The translations under genes and the position numbers were made by a program. This document shows positions 1 to 6,612 of a stretch of 16,488 bases of DNA, one piece after another; the stretch's first letter is position 1; every line of letters begins with the position of its first letter. A model generated the notes under the pieces. The model was not told the DNA's origin and made no database searches. It was given only the letters and a program-made list of their open reading frames with translations. Origin of the DNA: Actinomycetota bacterium (GTDB lineage: Bacteria; Actinomycetota; Acidimicrobiia; Acidimicrobiales; AC-14); assembly GCA_020200615.1 (NCBI GenBank), contig JAIVIH010000296.1, positions 1-16,488 of the forward strand, written 5' to 3'.

Positions 1-1
1 G

Positions 2-118
2 GGCATGGTCGACCGGGCCGAGTACAAGCGACGCCAGGCCCCACCGGGGGTCCGCGTGACCCCCAAGGCTTTCGGCAAGGACCGCCGGCTGCCGATCACC
101 AACCGCTACCGGGGATGA
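2..118 (+). CDS. nadE: NAD+ synthetase, C-terminal fragment (5' end outside window)
   Basis: This is the last 38 codons of a gene entering from the left edge. NAD+ synthetase amidates nicotinate adenine dinucleotide to NAD+ in the cytoplasm, the last step of NAD synthesis. The tail contains RRQAPPG followed by [18 protein letters not shown], which matches the conserved C-terminal end of NadE proteins as I know them. The catalytic domain is not in view, so the glutamine-dependent and ammonia-dependent forms cannot be told apart. The stop codon TGA (116-118) overlaps the ATG of the next gene (ATGA), so the two are probably translationally coupled. Confidence 0.85.
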   Translation, partial: GMVDRAEYKRRQAPPGVRVTPKAFGKDRRLPITNRYRG

Positions 119-672
119 CGACGGTCGAGGCCACCCCGGCCGCCCGCCGGGCTCGCCACTTCCGGTGGCTGGAGCGCCGCCTGTTCGAGACTCTGGGCGG
201 ATGGGTGCCGAGCGAGCCCGACCCGGAGATCAAGCTCGTCCTCCGGTCCCACTCCTTCCAGCACGCGTGGCACGCCGATCTGTGGGGCGGGCTCCTGCCT
301 CCGGGCGGCGATGGGCCGTTCCCGGATCCCGACCCTGGCCCGTCCTCAGGCCTGACCCATGTTCTGCGGGAGATGGCTCAACCCGCGGGCAGCCTCGAAC
401 GGCTGACCGGGGCCTACCGCGTGGTGCTTCCTGGCCTGGTCGAGGCCTACGAGACCTGCCGGGACGAGATCACGCCCGCCGCCGGAGGCCCCGCCCTCCG
501 GGCCCTGGGCCTGATCCTGGCCGACGAGGTCGAGGCGTGCCGAGTAGGCGAACAGCTGGTCCAGCGCCTCTTAGACGGTACCGATTCAGCCGGGCAGGAA
601 CCCGATCACCGAGGCCTTCTGGAGGGCCTGCTGCGAGCCTCTGGCGGTATGAAACCTCATGTAATAAGCTGA
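115..672 (+). CDS. Conserved actinobacterial protein of unknown function
   Basis: A 185-residue, probably soluble, largely helical protein with no signal peptide or membrane segment. Residues 12-30 ([19 protein letters not shown]) and 46-62 ([17 protein letters not shown]) look like conserved blocks. I recall similar actinobacterial hypothetical proteins with a His-rich 'HxxxHAWHAxLW' segment but know of no assigned function. The clustered histidines and acidic residues (H46, H50, H53, D55, then E and D residues in the C-terminal helices) would suit a ferritin-like or other metal-binding helical bundle; that is inference. The start is fixed by the ATGA overlap with nadE, suggesting a shared transcript. 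The last 20 or so residues look variable. Confidence 0.75.
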   Translation: MTTVEATPAARRARHFRWLERRLFETLGGWVPSEPDPEIKLVLRSHSFQHAWHADLWGGLLPPGGDGPFPDPDPGPSSGLTHVLREMAQPAGSLERLTGAYRVVLPGLVEAYETCRDEITPAAGGPALRALGLILADEVEACRVGEQLVQRLLDGTDSAGQEPDHRGLLEGLLRASGGMKPHVIS

Positions 673-720
673 AACATCTCGTGGAGGCATGAGGGCTCTC
701 CGCCCCCTTGACCGCACCGG

Positions 721-726
721 TATGCT
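721..726 (+). promoter_or_regulatory. Possible -10 element for the sigma factor gene
   Basis: TATGCT fits the actinobacterial -10 pattern TAnnnT and lies about 105 bases before the preferred TTG start at 831. No convincing -35 lies 16-19 bases upstream. A TTGACC (708-713) is only 7 bases away, too close to pair with it. Weak call. Confidence 0.25.
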
Positions 727-830
727 TAGAGGACACAGCAGCGCAGGCCCCGCCGGGGCTGGCGGAATCATCGCGTCCGAGTGGACGTTCTCCATACTGC
801 CAGTCTCGCCCCGATGCAGAGGGATTCATC

Positions 831-1766
831 TTGCCCAAAGAGCGTGTCGAGCGAGACGAGGAAGACCTCGTCCGCCTCTACCTCACAGATATCGGGCAGT
901 ACCCACTGCTCACCAAAGACGACGAGGTCCGCCTGGCGAAGGCCATAGAGGCGGGGAACGAGGCGCGCTCGAACATGGAGACCGAGGGCGGTCTCGCGCA
1001 GAGCAAGCGCCGGGAGCTCCGCCGGGTCGCCAACGAGGGCCAGCTGGCGCAGGCCACGTTCGTCAAGTCCAACCTCAGGCTGGTCGTCTCCATCGCCAAG
1101 AAGTACCAGGCCTCGGGTCTGCCCCTTCTCGACCTGATCCAGGAAGGCAACCTGGGCCTGATGCACGCCGTCGAGAAGTTCGACTGGCGCAAGGGCTTCA
1201 AGTTCTCCACCTACGCCACGTGGTGGATCCGCCAGGCCATCACCCGCGGGATCGCCAACACCGGTCGCACCATCCGTCTCCCGGTTCACGCCGGCGACAC
1301 GCTGGCCCGGCTGCAGAAGGCGAGGGCCCGCTTGGAGCTGAAGCTCGGTCGTCCGGCGACGCTGTCGGAGCTATCGGCCGAAGTGGAGATGCCCGAGGAC
1401 AAGGTCACCGAGGCGCTGCGCTTCGCAGCCGAGCCGCTGTCCCTGTCCGAGCCCCTTCGCGAGGACGGCGACGCCGAACTGGGTGACGTGGTGGAGGACC
1501 GCTCGGCCGAGTCGCCCTTCGAGGTGGCGGCCACCGCGCTGCTCCCCGACGAGATCGCCAAGCTCCTGGGGCCGCTCGACGAGCGGGAGCGGGAGATTCT
1601 CCGGCTCCGTTTCGGCCTCGACCGGGGCGAGCCCCGCACGCTCGAGGAAGTGGGCGAGCACTTCAACCTCACCCGGGAGCGCATCCGCCAGATCGAGGCC
1701 CGGGCCATGTCGAAGCTGCGCCACCCGTCGAGCGACACCGGCGCGCGCGACCTTCTAGCGGTCTAA
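831..1766 (+). CDS. RNA polymerase sigma-70 factor, primary or primary-like (RpoD/SigA/SigB type)
   Basis: A group 1/2 sigma factor that directs RNA polymerase to promoters. Region 1.2 (EEDLVRLYLTDIGQYPLLT) opens the protein. Region 2 follows with LRLVVSIAKKYQ, LLDLIQEGNLGLMHAVEKFD and FSTYATWWIRQAI, covering core binding and -10 recognition and melting. Region 3 follows IRLPVH. Region 4 carries RLRFGLDRGEPRTLEEVG and the helix-turn-helix LTRERIRQIEARAMSKLR for -35 binding. I chose TTG 831 (311 residues) because AGAGGG (818-823) lies 7 bases upstream and homology begins at once. An in-frame TTG at 708 would add 41 residues unlike any sigma region I know. There is no long acidic region 1.1, so this could be the housekeeping factor of a lineage with a short N-terminus or a SigB-like paralogue. 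An unusual repeat array follows the stop. Confidence 0.9.
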   Translation: MPKERVERDEEDLVRLYLTDIGQYPLLTKDDEVRLAKAIEAGNEARSNMETEGGLAQSKRRELRRVANEGQLAQATFVKSNLRLVVSIAKKYQASGLPLLDLIQEGNLGLMHAVEKFDWRKGFKFSTYATWWIRQAITRGIANTGRTIRLPVHAGDTLARLQKARARLELKLGRPATLSELSAEVEMPEDKVTEALRFAAEPLSLSEPLREDGDAELGDVVEDRSAESPFEVAATALLPDEIAKLLGPLDEREREILRLRFGLDRGEPRTLEEVGEHFNLTRERIRQIEARAMSKLRHPSSDTGARDLLAV

Positions 1767-1770
1767 GGCC

Positions 1771-2023
1771 CCCCGTCCGGGGCGGCCCGCCCGGGGCGGC
1801 GAAGCCGCAGAAGACGTACGGCCCGGCGTGGGGTTGGGGCCCCACGCTCGGGAGGAGGACGGGGTTGGGGCCCCGTCCGGGGCGGCGCCCCGTCCGGGGC
1901 GGCGAAGCCGCAGAAGACGTACGGCCCGGCGTGGGGTTGGGGCCCCACGCTCGGGAGGAGGACGGGGTTGGGGCCCCGTCCGGGGCGGCGAAGCCGCAGA
2001 AGACGTACGGCCCGGCGTGGGGT
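1771..2023 (+). repeat. Intergenic tandem repeat array, 87-bp unit with 17-bp sub-repeat
   Basis: The 305-base gap after the sigma gene is almost entirely repeat. An 87-base unit occurs identically at 1801-1887 and 1904-1990, and its first 34 bases recur at 1990-2023. A 17-base sub-repeat CCCCGTCCGGGGCGGCG is exact at 1871-1887, 1888-1904 and 1974-1990, matches in 16 bases at 1771-1786, and has a degenerate copy at 1787-1800. The extra 17-mer explains why the repeat spacing is 103 bases and then 86. Each full unit holds two perfect 8-bp stems with the same loop TTGGGG: GCGTGGGG/CCCCACGC (1826-1847 and 1929-1950) and GGACGGGG/CCCCGTCC (1857-1878 and 1960-1981). No convincing ORF or ribosome binding site lies within. 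It may act as a terminator or RNA-stability element, or belong to a dispersed repeat family. Confidence 0.9.
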
Positions 2024-2071
2024 GGCAGCCTGCCTGTTTCTCCGGCCGTGACCCGGCAGTAGGGTGAGGGC

Positions 2072-2149
2072 ATGAAGAAACTCATCCTGATCGCCATCTT
2101 GGTCGCCTTGGGCGTCGTCGCCGCCAAGAAGGTCCGTTCCGCCAGCTAG
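2072..2149 (+). CDS. 25-residue single-pass membrane peptide
   Basis: ATG 2072 opens a 25-codon frame, MKKLILIAILVALGVV then AAKKVRSAS, ending at TAG 2147-2149. A purine-rich ribosome binding site (AGGGTGAGGG, 2061-2070) sits just upstream. The peptide is a two-lysine N-terminus, a hydrophobic stretch of about 16 residues, and a basic tail, so it is likely membrane-associated. It resembles the N-terminal part of short actinobacterial membrane proteins such as the DLW-39 family, though it lacks the C-terminal tail, so I do not assign it. It lies between the repeat array and a structured intergenic region. Function unknown. Confidence 0.55.
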   Translation: MKKLILIAILVALGVVAAKKVRSAS

Positions 2150-2168
2150 GTCAGGTTTGTTCGTCCGG

Positions 2169-2190
2169 GGCTCGGTGCGGCGCCCGAGCC
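2169..2190 (+). terminator. Hairpin, candidate terminator after the 25-residue peptide gene
   Basis: GGCTCGG (2169-2175) pairs with CCGAGCC (2184-2190) around an 8-base loop, 20 bases after the upstream stop codon. There is no T tract, so intrinsic termination is uncertain, as is common in GC-rich actinobacteria. Confidence 0.35.
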
Positions 2191-2194
2191 TCGA

Positions 2195-2246
2195 CGAAAT
2201 CGGCGGATCTCCACGCAAGCCGATTCTTCGGCGCGCTCCGATTTCG
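2195..2246. repeat. Nested inverted repeat
   Basis: CGAAATCGG (2195-2203) and CCGATTTCG (2238-2246) are perfect 9-base inverted repeats. They enclose a second hairpin, GCCGA (2219-2223) with TCGGC (2228-2232) around TTCT. The element lies upstream of the likely promoter at 2278-2306, so it would not be in the pilus operon mRNA. It could be an operator for that operon or part of a terminator for the upstream genes. Confidence 0.4.
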
Positions 2247-2277
2247 AGCCGGGGCGACACAAGGCGGGCCCAACCCC

Positions 2278-2306
2278 TTGCTCGCGGGCGCCGTTCCCGG
2301 TACTGT
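2278..2306 (+). promoter_or_regulatory. Predicted promoter of the Tad pilus operon
   Basis: TTGCTC (2278-2283) and TACTGT (2301-2306) are separated by exactly 17 bases, a good fit to a housekeeping sigma-70 promoter. A transcript starting near 2313 would have a leader of about 55 bases before GTG 2368. It is the best promoter match I found in the window. Confidence 0.5.
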
Positions 2307-2367
2307 CATGGCGTTCTGAGTCATCTGGTTCCCTTCCCCTCCAAGGTCGTCACCCGGGGAGGAACCT

Positions 2368-3039
2368 GTGCTCATCGCCTGCTGGTCACCCAAAGGGGGC
2401 AGCGGCACCACAGTGGTGACCGCCCTCCTGTCGCTCGTCGTCGCCCGATCGTCAGCCTCCACGACGGTCCTGGCCGATCTCTCCGGCGACCTGCCCGCCG
2501 CCCTCGGCATTCCCGAGCCGTCGGGTCCCGGCCTGGGCGACTGGCTGGGGGCGTCACCTGACGTAGGGGTCGACGCCCTAGCGCGCCTCGAGGTCGAGGT
2601 CGGCCGCTCGCTGCGCCTTCTGCCACGGGGAGCGCTTCCCGGCGTGGCGTCGAGCGGAAGCCGGGCCGAGCTGTTGGCCAACTGGATGGCTGCGGACGGG
2701 CGGGTGGTCGTGGCCGACTGCGGAGCCGCCGACCGGACGCCCGCCCTCGAGCTGGCTGCGGGCGCCACGATCTCGCTCGTCGTCGTTCGACCCTGCTATC
2801 TCGCTCTCCGCCGGGTGCTGGCCGCACCCGTGCGAGCGACGGGGGTGGTTCTCGTCGACGAGCCCGAGCGCGCCCTCCGACGGCGCGACGTCGAGGACGT
2901 CCTCGGTCTCCCCGTGTGGGCCGAAGTGCCCCGGGACCCGGCAGTCGCCCGAGCGGTCGACGCCGGGCTCCTGGCCGGACGGGTGCCCCGGACGGCCGAG
3001 CGGTCGCTCGAACGGGCGGTGCTGGCGGTGGCCTCGTGA
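2368..3039 (+). CDS. CpaE-like ParA/MinD-family protein of the Tad pilus operon
   Basis: A 223-residue protein with the ParA/MinD fold. Relatives (CpaE/TadZ) position or control pilus assembly at the membrane. GTG 2368 follows a strong ribosome binding site, GGGGAGGA (2356-2363). The N-terminal strand and loop read LIACWSPKGGSGTTVV. The deviant Walker A lysine (K9) is kept, but the usual P-loop lysine (KGGxGKT) is replaced by threonine (KGGSGTT, residues 9-15). A later VVVADCG segment resembles Walker B. ATP binding may therefore be weak or altered. There is no receiver domain like that of canonical CpaE. The stop overlaps the tadA start (GTGA), so the two are coupled. Family assignment rests on the N-terminus and gene context. 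Confidence 0.7.
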   Translation: MLIACWSPKGGSGTTVVTALLSLVVARSSASTTVLADLSGDLPAALGIPEPSGPGLGDWLGASPDVGVDALARLEVEVGRSLRLLPRGALPGVASSGSRAELLANWMAADGRVVVADCGAADRTPALELAAGATISLVVVRPCYLALRRVLAAPVRATGVVLVDEPERALRRRDVEDVLGLPVWAEVPRDPAVARAVDAGLLAGRVPRTAERSLERAVLAVAS

Positions 3040-4122
3040 AGCCGGGGAGCGCCCCGGCCCGAATCCACGCTCGTCTCCTGGCCGACGGCGGGGACGCGCC
3101 GCTGGCCGAGCGGGTGTCGGCCATCGTGGGGGAGGAGGCCCCGCTGTTGGGGGTGCGTCAGCGGGAGCGAATGGTCGGCCAGGTGCTGGCTGCGGTCACC
3201 GGTCTCGGCCCGCTCGAGCCGCTGCTGGCGGACGGCGCCGTCACCGACCTGATGATCAACGGGCCCGGTCGCGTCTGGGTCGAGCGCATGGGCGTCCTCC
3301 GCCGCGTCCCCCTCGACCTCGACGCCGACGCCATCGAACACCTCATCGAGAAGGTGGTGGCGCCCCTTGGCCTTCGGGTCGATCGGGCCAGCCCTCTCGT
3401 GGACGCCCGCCTGCCCGACGGATCCCGGGTCAACGCCGTGGTCCCGCCGTTGGCCGTCGACGGTCCCTGCCTAACGATTCGCCGGTTCGGCGCCCGCGCC
3501 CTTCCCGTCGAGGCCTTCGCTCCTCCGCCCGTGGCCGCGCTCTTGCGATGGGCGGTGGTGGCTCGGATGAACGTCCTCGTCTCCGGTGGCACCGGCGCCG
3601 GCAAGACCACCCTTCTCAACGCCCTGGCCTCCTTCATCCCCACGGGTGAACGGGTCATCACCGTCGAGGATGCGGCCGAGCTGCGCCTCCCGGGGGAGCA
3701 CGTGCTGCGGCTGGAGGCCCGTCCGCCCAACGCCGAGGGGGCAGGAGAGGTTCGGGTCCGCGACCTGGTCCGCAACGCCCTGCGCATGCGACCCGACCGG
3801 ATCCTGGTGGGTGAGGTCCGCGGGCCGGAAGCGCTGGACATGCTCCAGGCCATGAACACGGGCCCTCGCCGCGGTTCGCTCCCAGTTGGAGTCGGCCCTC
3901 GACCTGGTCGTCCAGGTGGCCAGGCGGCAGGACGGCTCTCGCCGTGTCGTGGCCGTGGCCGAGGTGAACCGGCGGGCGTCGTCTGACCAGGAGTCCGATA
4001 CCAGCGCAGCCGACGTACGCGTGCGGTTGCTGGCAGGCCCCGACGGCGTCTTCGCCCTTCCCGAGCGGCCCTCGCGCGCCGCCTCCGCTCCCCCGCCCGA
4101 CCCGGCATGGATCTCGTCTTGA
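3036..4122 (+). pseudogene. tadA: TadA/CpaF-type secretion ATPase, interrupted by an internal deletion with frame change
   Basis: The ATPase that would power Tad/Flp pilus assembly at the inner face of the membrane. From GTG 3036 it reads normally: the N-terminal domain contains GLGPLEPLLAD and VTDLMINGPGRVWVE, Walker A is GGTGAGKTT (residues 184-192), and a Walker B-type RILVGEV (255-261) leads into GPEALDMLQAMNTG. After Gly276 (3861-3863) the frame turns to non-homologous sequence and stops at 3986. The true C-terminus resumes in the next frame from about 3862 (ALAAVRSQLESALDLVVQVARR, given here only as a landmark; then DGSRRVVAVAEV) and ends at 4120-4122. Family members carry about 31 residues between these blocks, including the conserved HDGS...HAN segment. 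Roughly 92 or 95 bases are therefore missing. Either the gene is broken or the assembly lost sequence. The tadB start overlaps its end. Confidence 0.85.
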
Positions 4123-5012
4123 CCCTGCTCGTCGCCCTGCTGGTCGTGGCCGTCGCCGGCATGGGCCGGCTCGCGGTCGGCGCCAGCCGGCGCGCGGCGT
4201 TGCAGAGCCGGCTGGAAGGCGCCGCTCCTGGCGTCGAGGGCGAGGCCGGCGTATCCGTCCGGCTGCTCGACCCACCGGAAGCGGTAGTGCAGTGGCTGGA
4301 CGAGGCCGGCGTGGACCTCCCCGCGCCGCTGGCGTGGACCGCCTGGCTCAGCGGCGCCTTCGTCCTGACTGTCGGGGCTGTCCTCTTCGTCGGTCCCGGA
4401 GCATCGGGATTGGCTCTGCTGATCTCGACCGCCGGCCCGTTGCTGGTGCTCCGCGCCCGACGGGGCCAGGGCCGCCAACGTCTGGAGCGTGGGCTTCCTC
4501 TCGCCCTGGAGGCCATGGCCCGGTCGCTGCGTTCGGGCGCCTCCCTCCGGCAGGCGGTCGCCGAGGCGGGGTCGGTCACGCCCGGGCGGCTGGGCCGGGA
4601 GCTGGCGCTGGTGGGGCGTCAGGTCGAGGAGGGCGCCACCCTGGTGGCCGCCCTCGAGGCGCTTGCCGGTCGTCATCCGGCACCAGGAGTCCGTCTGGCC
4701 GTGACCGCGCTGTGCCTCAGCGTGGAGACCGGGGGCGGCCAGGCCCGGGCGGTCGACGGCGTCGCCGCGACCGTGCGGGATCGGCTGGCCGTTGCCGCCG
4801 AGGTGCGGGCCCTGGCGTCCCAGGCGAGAATTTCAGCCGTCGTCATAGGGCTGGCCCCGCTGGCCTTCGGCGCCTTCGCCATTGCCACCGACCCCCAGAC
4901 GGGGCGCTTCCTCTTCCACACGCCGGCCGGTCTGGCCCTGCTGGCCGTCGGATGCGCCCTCGACGGGCTGGGATGGCTGTGGATGCAGCGGCTGGCGCGA
5001 GTGCCGGCATGA
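4107..5012 (+). CDS. tadB: TadB-like pilus assembly membrane protein (T2SSF/GspF domain)
   Basis: A 301-residue integral membrane protein forming, with TadC, the inner-membrane platform of the pilus machine. An N-terminal membrane segment (residues 4-24) is followed by a paired hydrophobic region near residues 75-112. A cytoplasmic helical GspF-type domain follows (LPLALEAMARSLRSGASLRQAV, cited as a landmark, then LALVGRQVEEGATLVAAL). Two C-terminal membrane segments close it (VVIGLAPLAFGAFAIA and LALLAVGCALDGLGWLW). ATG 4107 lies inside the end of the tadA C-terminal frame, so the two genes were built to be translationally coupled. Its stop overlaps the tadC ATG. Length and order are typical for actinobacterial TadB, and the frame looks undamaged. 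Confidence 0.85.
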   Translation: MDLVLTLLVALLVVAVAGMGRLAVGASRRAALQSRLEGAAPGVEGEAGVSVRLLDPPEAVVQWLDEAGVDLPAPLAWTAWLSGAFVLTVGAVLFVGPGASGLALLISTAGPLLVLRARRGQGRQRLERGLPLALEAMARSLRSGASLRQAVAEAGSVTPGRLGRELALVGRQVEEGATLVAALEALAGRHPAPGVRLAVTALCLSVETGGGQARAVDGVAATVRDRLAVAAEVRALASQARISAVVIGLAPLAFGAFAIATDPQTGRFLFHTPAGLALLAVGCALDGLGWLWMQRLARVPA

Positions 5013-5791
5013 TCCTGCTGCTGGGGGCGGCGTGGTCGGCCGCGGTGCTGGGTCTGGCGTGGTCGCGCCGCCCTCCGCCTCGGCGGCTTCGGGCCTTGGC
5101 CCGGCCCACCCCCCACTCGGACGGGCCTCGGCCGGGCCGGCTGGCGATCACCGAGCGGATCGGGGGTTGGGCCCTGGCGCGCGCCGGCCGCCCGGTGACT
5201 TCCGACGCTTCCCTGCGCCTCGGTCGGGCCCTCCTGGTGGCGGGTGGGTTCCTGCCCGTTCTGCCCGCGGCCGCCGTGCCTGCGGCCCTGGTGACATGGG
5301 CCCTTCCGGGGGCCGCCCTCCGGCGGGTCGAGCGACGTCGGCTGGCTGCTCTCGCGTCCGACCTACCCGACGTGGTGGACCTCCTGGTCCTGGCCGTCGG
5401 GGCCGGGCTCACCGTCCATCTGGCCGTCGTCCGGGTGACGGCCCGGGCGTCGGGACCCCTGGCCGAAGAGCTTCGCCTCACGCTCAGGGAAGTGGCTCAC
5501 GGCCGGCGACTGTCCGACGCCCTCGACGACCTTCCTCTCCGGACGGGTGAGGCCGTGCGCCCGCTGGTCGCCGCTCTCGTCGCGTCCGAGCGCTACGGCG
5601 CGCCCCTCATGGCCGGGCTCGAACGACTTTCGGATGAGGTCCGGAGGGACCGTCGTCGCCGGGCCGAGGAAGCGGCGCGGAAGGTCCCGGTAAAGCTCCT
5701 GTTCCCGCTCGTCACGTGCACCCTGCCCGCATTCGGGCTGCTGACCGTGGCCCCCCTCGTCGCCAGCGCCGTTCGCTCGCTGCGCCTCTGA
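5009..5791 (+). CDS. tadC: TadC-like pilus assembly membrane protein (T2SSF/GspF domain)
   Basis: A 260-residue membrane protein, the second platform component. ATG 5009 overlaps the tadB stop (ATGA), which decides the start although the frame is open further upstream. A first hydrophobic stretch (ILLLGAAWSAAVLGLAW) is followed by a second around residues 70-105. The T2SSF domain then reads LASDLPDVVDLLVLAVGAG, followed by LRLTLREVAHGRRLSDAL and LVAALVASERYGAPLMAGL. The C-terminal segment has KVPVKLLFPLVTCTLPAF, characteristic of the family. About 40 bases separate it from the pilin gene, so it most likely shares the operon transcript. Confidence 0.85.
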   Translation: MILLLGAAWSAAVLGLAWSRRPPPRRLRALARPTPHSDGPRPGRLAITERIGGWALARAGRPVTSDASLRLGRALLVAGGFLPVLPAAAVPAALVTWALPGAALRRVERRRLAALASDLPDVVDLLVLAVGAGLTVHLAVVRVTARASGPLAEELRLTLREVAHGRRLSDALDDLPLRTGEAVRPLVAALVASERYGAPLMAGLERLSDEVRRDRRRRAEEAARKVPVKLLFPLVTCTLPAFGLLTVAPLVASAVRSLRL

Positions 5792-5830
5792 CTCCCCCGA
5801 GCTTCACCCACCGATCCACAAGGAGTTCCG

Positions 5831-6058
5831 TTGTTCGACAAGTCCGTGCATCTGGCCGTCCTCCTCTGGGGGTTCCTCGACTCGGCCCGTCGTCGCCTGG
5901 TACCCGACGAACGGGGCCAGGCTTCGGCCGAGTACGCCCTCGTCCTGTTGGGGGCGGCCGCCGTGGCCCTCCTCATCGTGGCCTGGGCCACCAAGACCGA
6001 CCTGGTCGAGAAGCTGCTCGACAAAGTGCTGCAGTCCATTACCGGCAAAGTGACGTGA
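5831..6058 (+). CDS. Flp-type/DUF4244-like pilin subunit precursor
   Basis: A 75-residue precursor and the probable major pilus subunit. TTG 5831 follows AAGGAGT (5820-5826), a strong ribosome binding site that sets the start. The leader is long and charged (about 29 residues, ending PDERG). It precedes QASAEYALVLL and a hydrophobic helix through IVAWA. Cleavage after Gly29 would leave Glu at +5 and Tyr at +6, the conserved Flp-pilin arrangement needed for processing and assembly. The tail is short and amphipathic (TDLVEKLLDKVLQSI). No prepilin peptidase gene is in the window, so it must be supplied elsewhere. The final codons overlap the start of the TadE-like gene. Confidence 0.8.
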   Translation: MFDKSVHLAVLLWGFLDSARRRLVPDERGQASAEYALVLLGAAAVALLIVAWATKTDLVEKLLDKVLQSITGKVT

Positions 6059-6477
6059 GGTTGCGTCCTTCCGGCTACGAGCGGACGGGGAGGCGGCGGC
6101 TCCGGCCCCGCCGCCCCGCCCGCGGCCAGGCGGCGGTGGAGCTGGCCCTCGTGCTCCCACTGGTGGCCGTCCTGCTCCTGGTGCTCGTCCAGGTGGGGTT
6201 GGTCGTGCGCGACCAGATACTGGTTGTCCACGCCGCTCGCGAAGGTGCGCGGGAAGCGGCCGTCGATCCTTCTCCCGACGCCGCCCGCTCCGCCGCGGCT
6301 GCGTCGTCGGGGCTCGATTCGGGGCGCCTCGAGGTCGATGTCGACGGCCGAGAGGGGCCCGGCAGCCGGGTGCGGGTGACGGCCCGGTACCAGGCGCCGA
6401 CGGAAGTGCCGTTGGTGGGCGCCGCCCTCGGCGACCTGCGCCTCGAGGCATCGGCGACCATGCGCGTGGAGCGCTAA
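6055..6477 (+). CDS. TadE-like minor pilin / pseudopilin
   Basis: About 140 residues from GTG 6055, which overlaps the pilin stop (GTGA). TTG 6061 is a possible alternative start. A basic N-terminus (RRRLRPRRPARG) leads into the TadE signature GQAAVELALVLPLVAVLLL at residues 24-42. As in the pilin, Glu lies at +5 after the likely cleavage glycine. One membrane helix is followed by QILVVHAAREGAREAAV, typical of the family, then an extracytoplasmic domain of about 80 residues rich in beta strands (RVRVTARYQAPTEVP). TadE proteins are thought to be minor pilins or assembly factors. It is the last clear gene of the Tad set; no TadF or TadG partner was found. Confidence 0.8.
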   Translation: MRLRPSGYERTGRRRLRPRRPARGQAAVELALVLPLVAVLLLVLVQVGLVVRDQILVVHAAREGAREAAVDPSPDAARSAAAASSGLDSGRLEVDVDGREGPGSRVRVTARYQAPTEVPLVGAALGDLRLEASATMRVER

Positions 6478-6564
6478 TCGCTCAAACCCACAGAGGAATC
6501 GGTTCAATCGCCGGCGAAACCCTTGGATGCTTGCTTCCTGCCATCCGCGCCCGAACACCTCCGG

Positions 6565-6570
6565 TAGCCT
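6565..6570 (+). promoter_or_regulatory. Possible -10 element before the sortase gene
   Basis: TAGCCT fits TAnnnT and lies 10 bases before ATG 6581, giving a very short leader if that ATG is used. No good -35 is visible 16-19 bases upstream. The 135-base gap between the TadE-like gene and the sortase holds no other clear signal. Confidence 0.25.
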
Positions 6571-6612
6571 GGGTTCTGTCATGACCGGTCCCGCCCGCTC
6601 CTTTTCGACGCG

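Noticed and set aside
708..830. N-terminal extension of the sigma factor from TTG 708
   Set aside because: The 41 residues show no sigma-like region, no ribosome binding site precedes TTG 708, and TTG 831 has a good one. It remains possible if the organism uses a longer form.
689..1486. Frame with ATG right after GTGGAGG
   Set aside because: The ribosome binding site is only one base from the ATG, and the frame is an arginine- and glycine-rich shadow of the sigma factor gene.
1771..2023. CRISPR array
   Set aside because: The units are contiguous 87-mers with internal sub-repeats and no unique spacers; no cas genes are nearby.
1669..2260. Minus-strand frames through the repeat array with repeated YVFCGFAAP-type peptides
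   Set aside because: The peptide repetition follows from the DNA repeat; there is no ribosome binding site and the frames run into unrelated genes.
3158..4579. Long minus-strand frames opposite tadA and tadB
   Set aside because: Low-complexity Arg/Ser/Pro composition typical of antisense frames in GC-rich DNA; the plus-strand genes have clear family motifs.
6478..6560. tRNA-like GGTTCAATCGCC segment at 6501-6512
   Set aside because: The flanks do not pair as a T-arm stem, and no acceptor or anticodon arm can be built around it.
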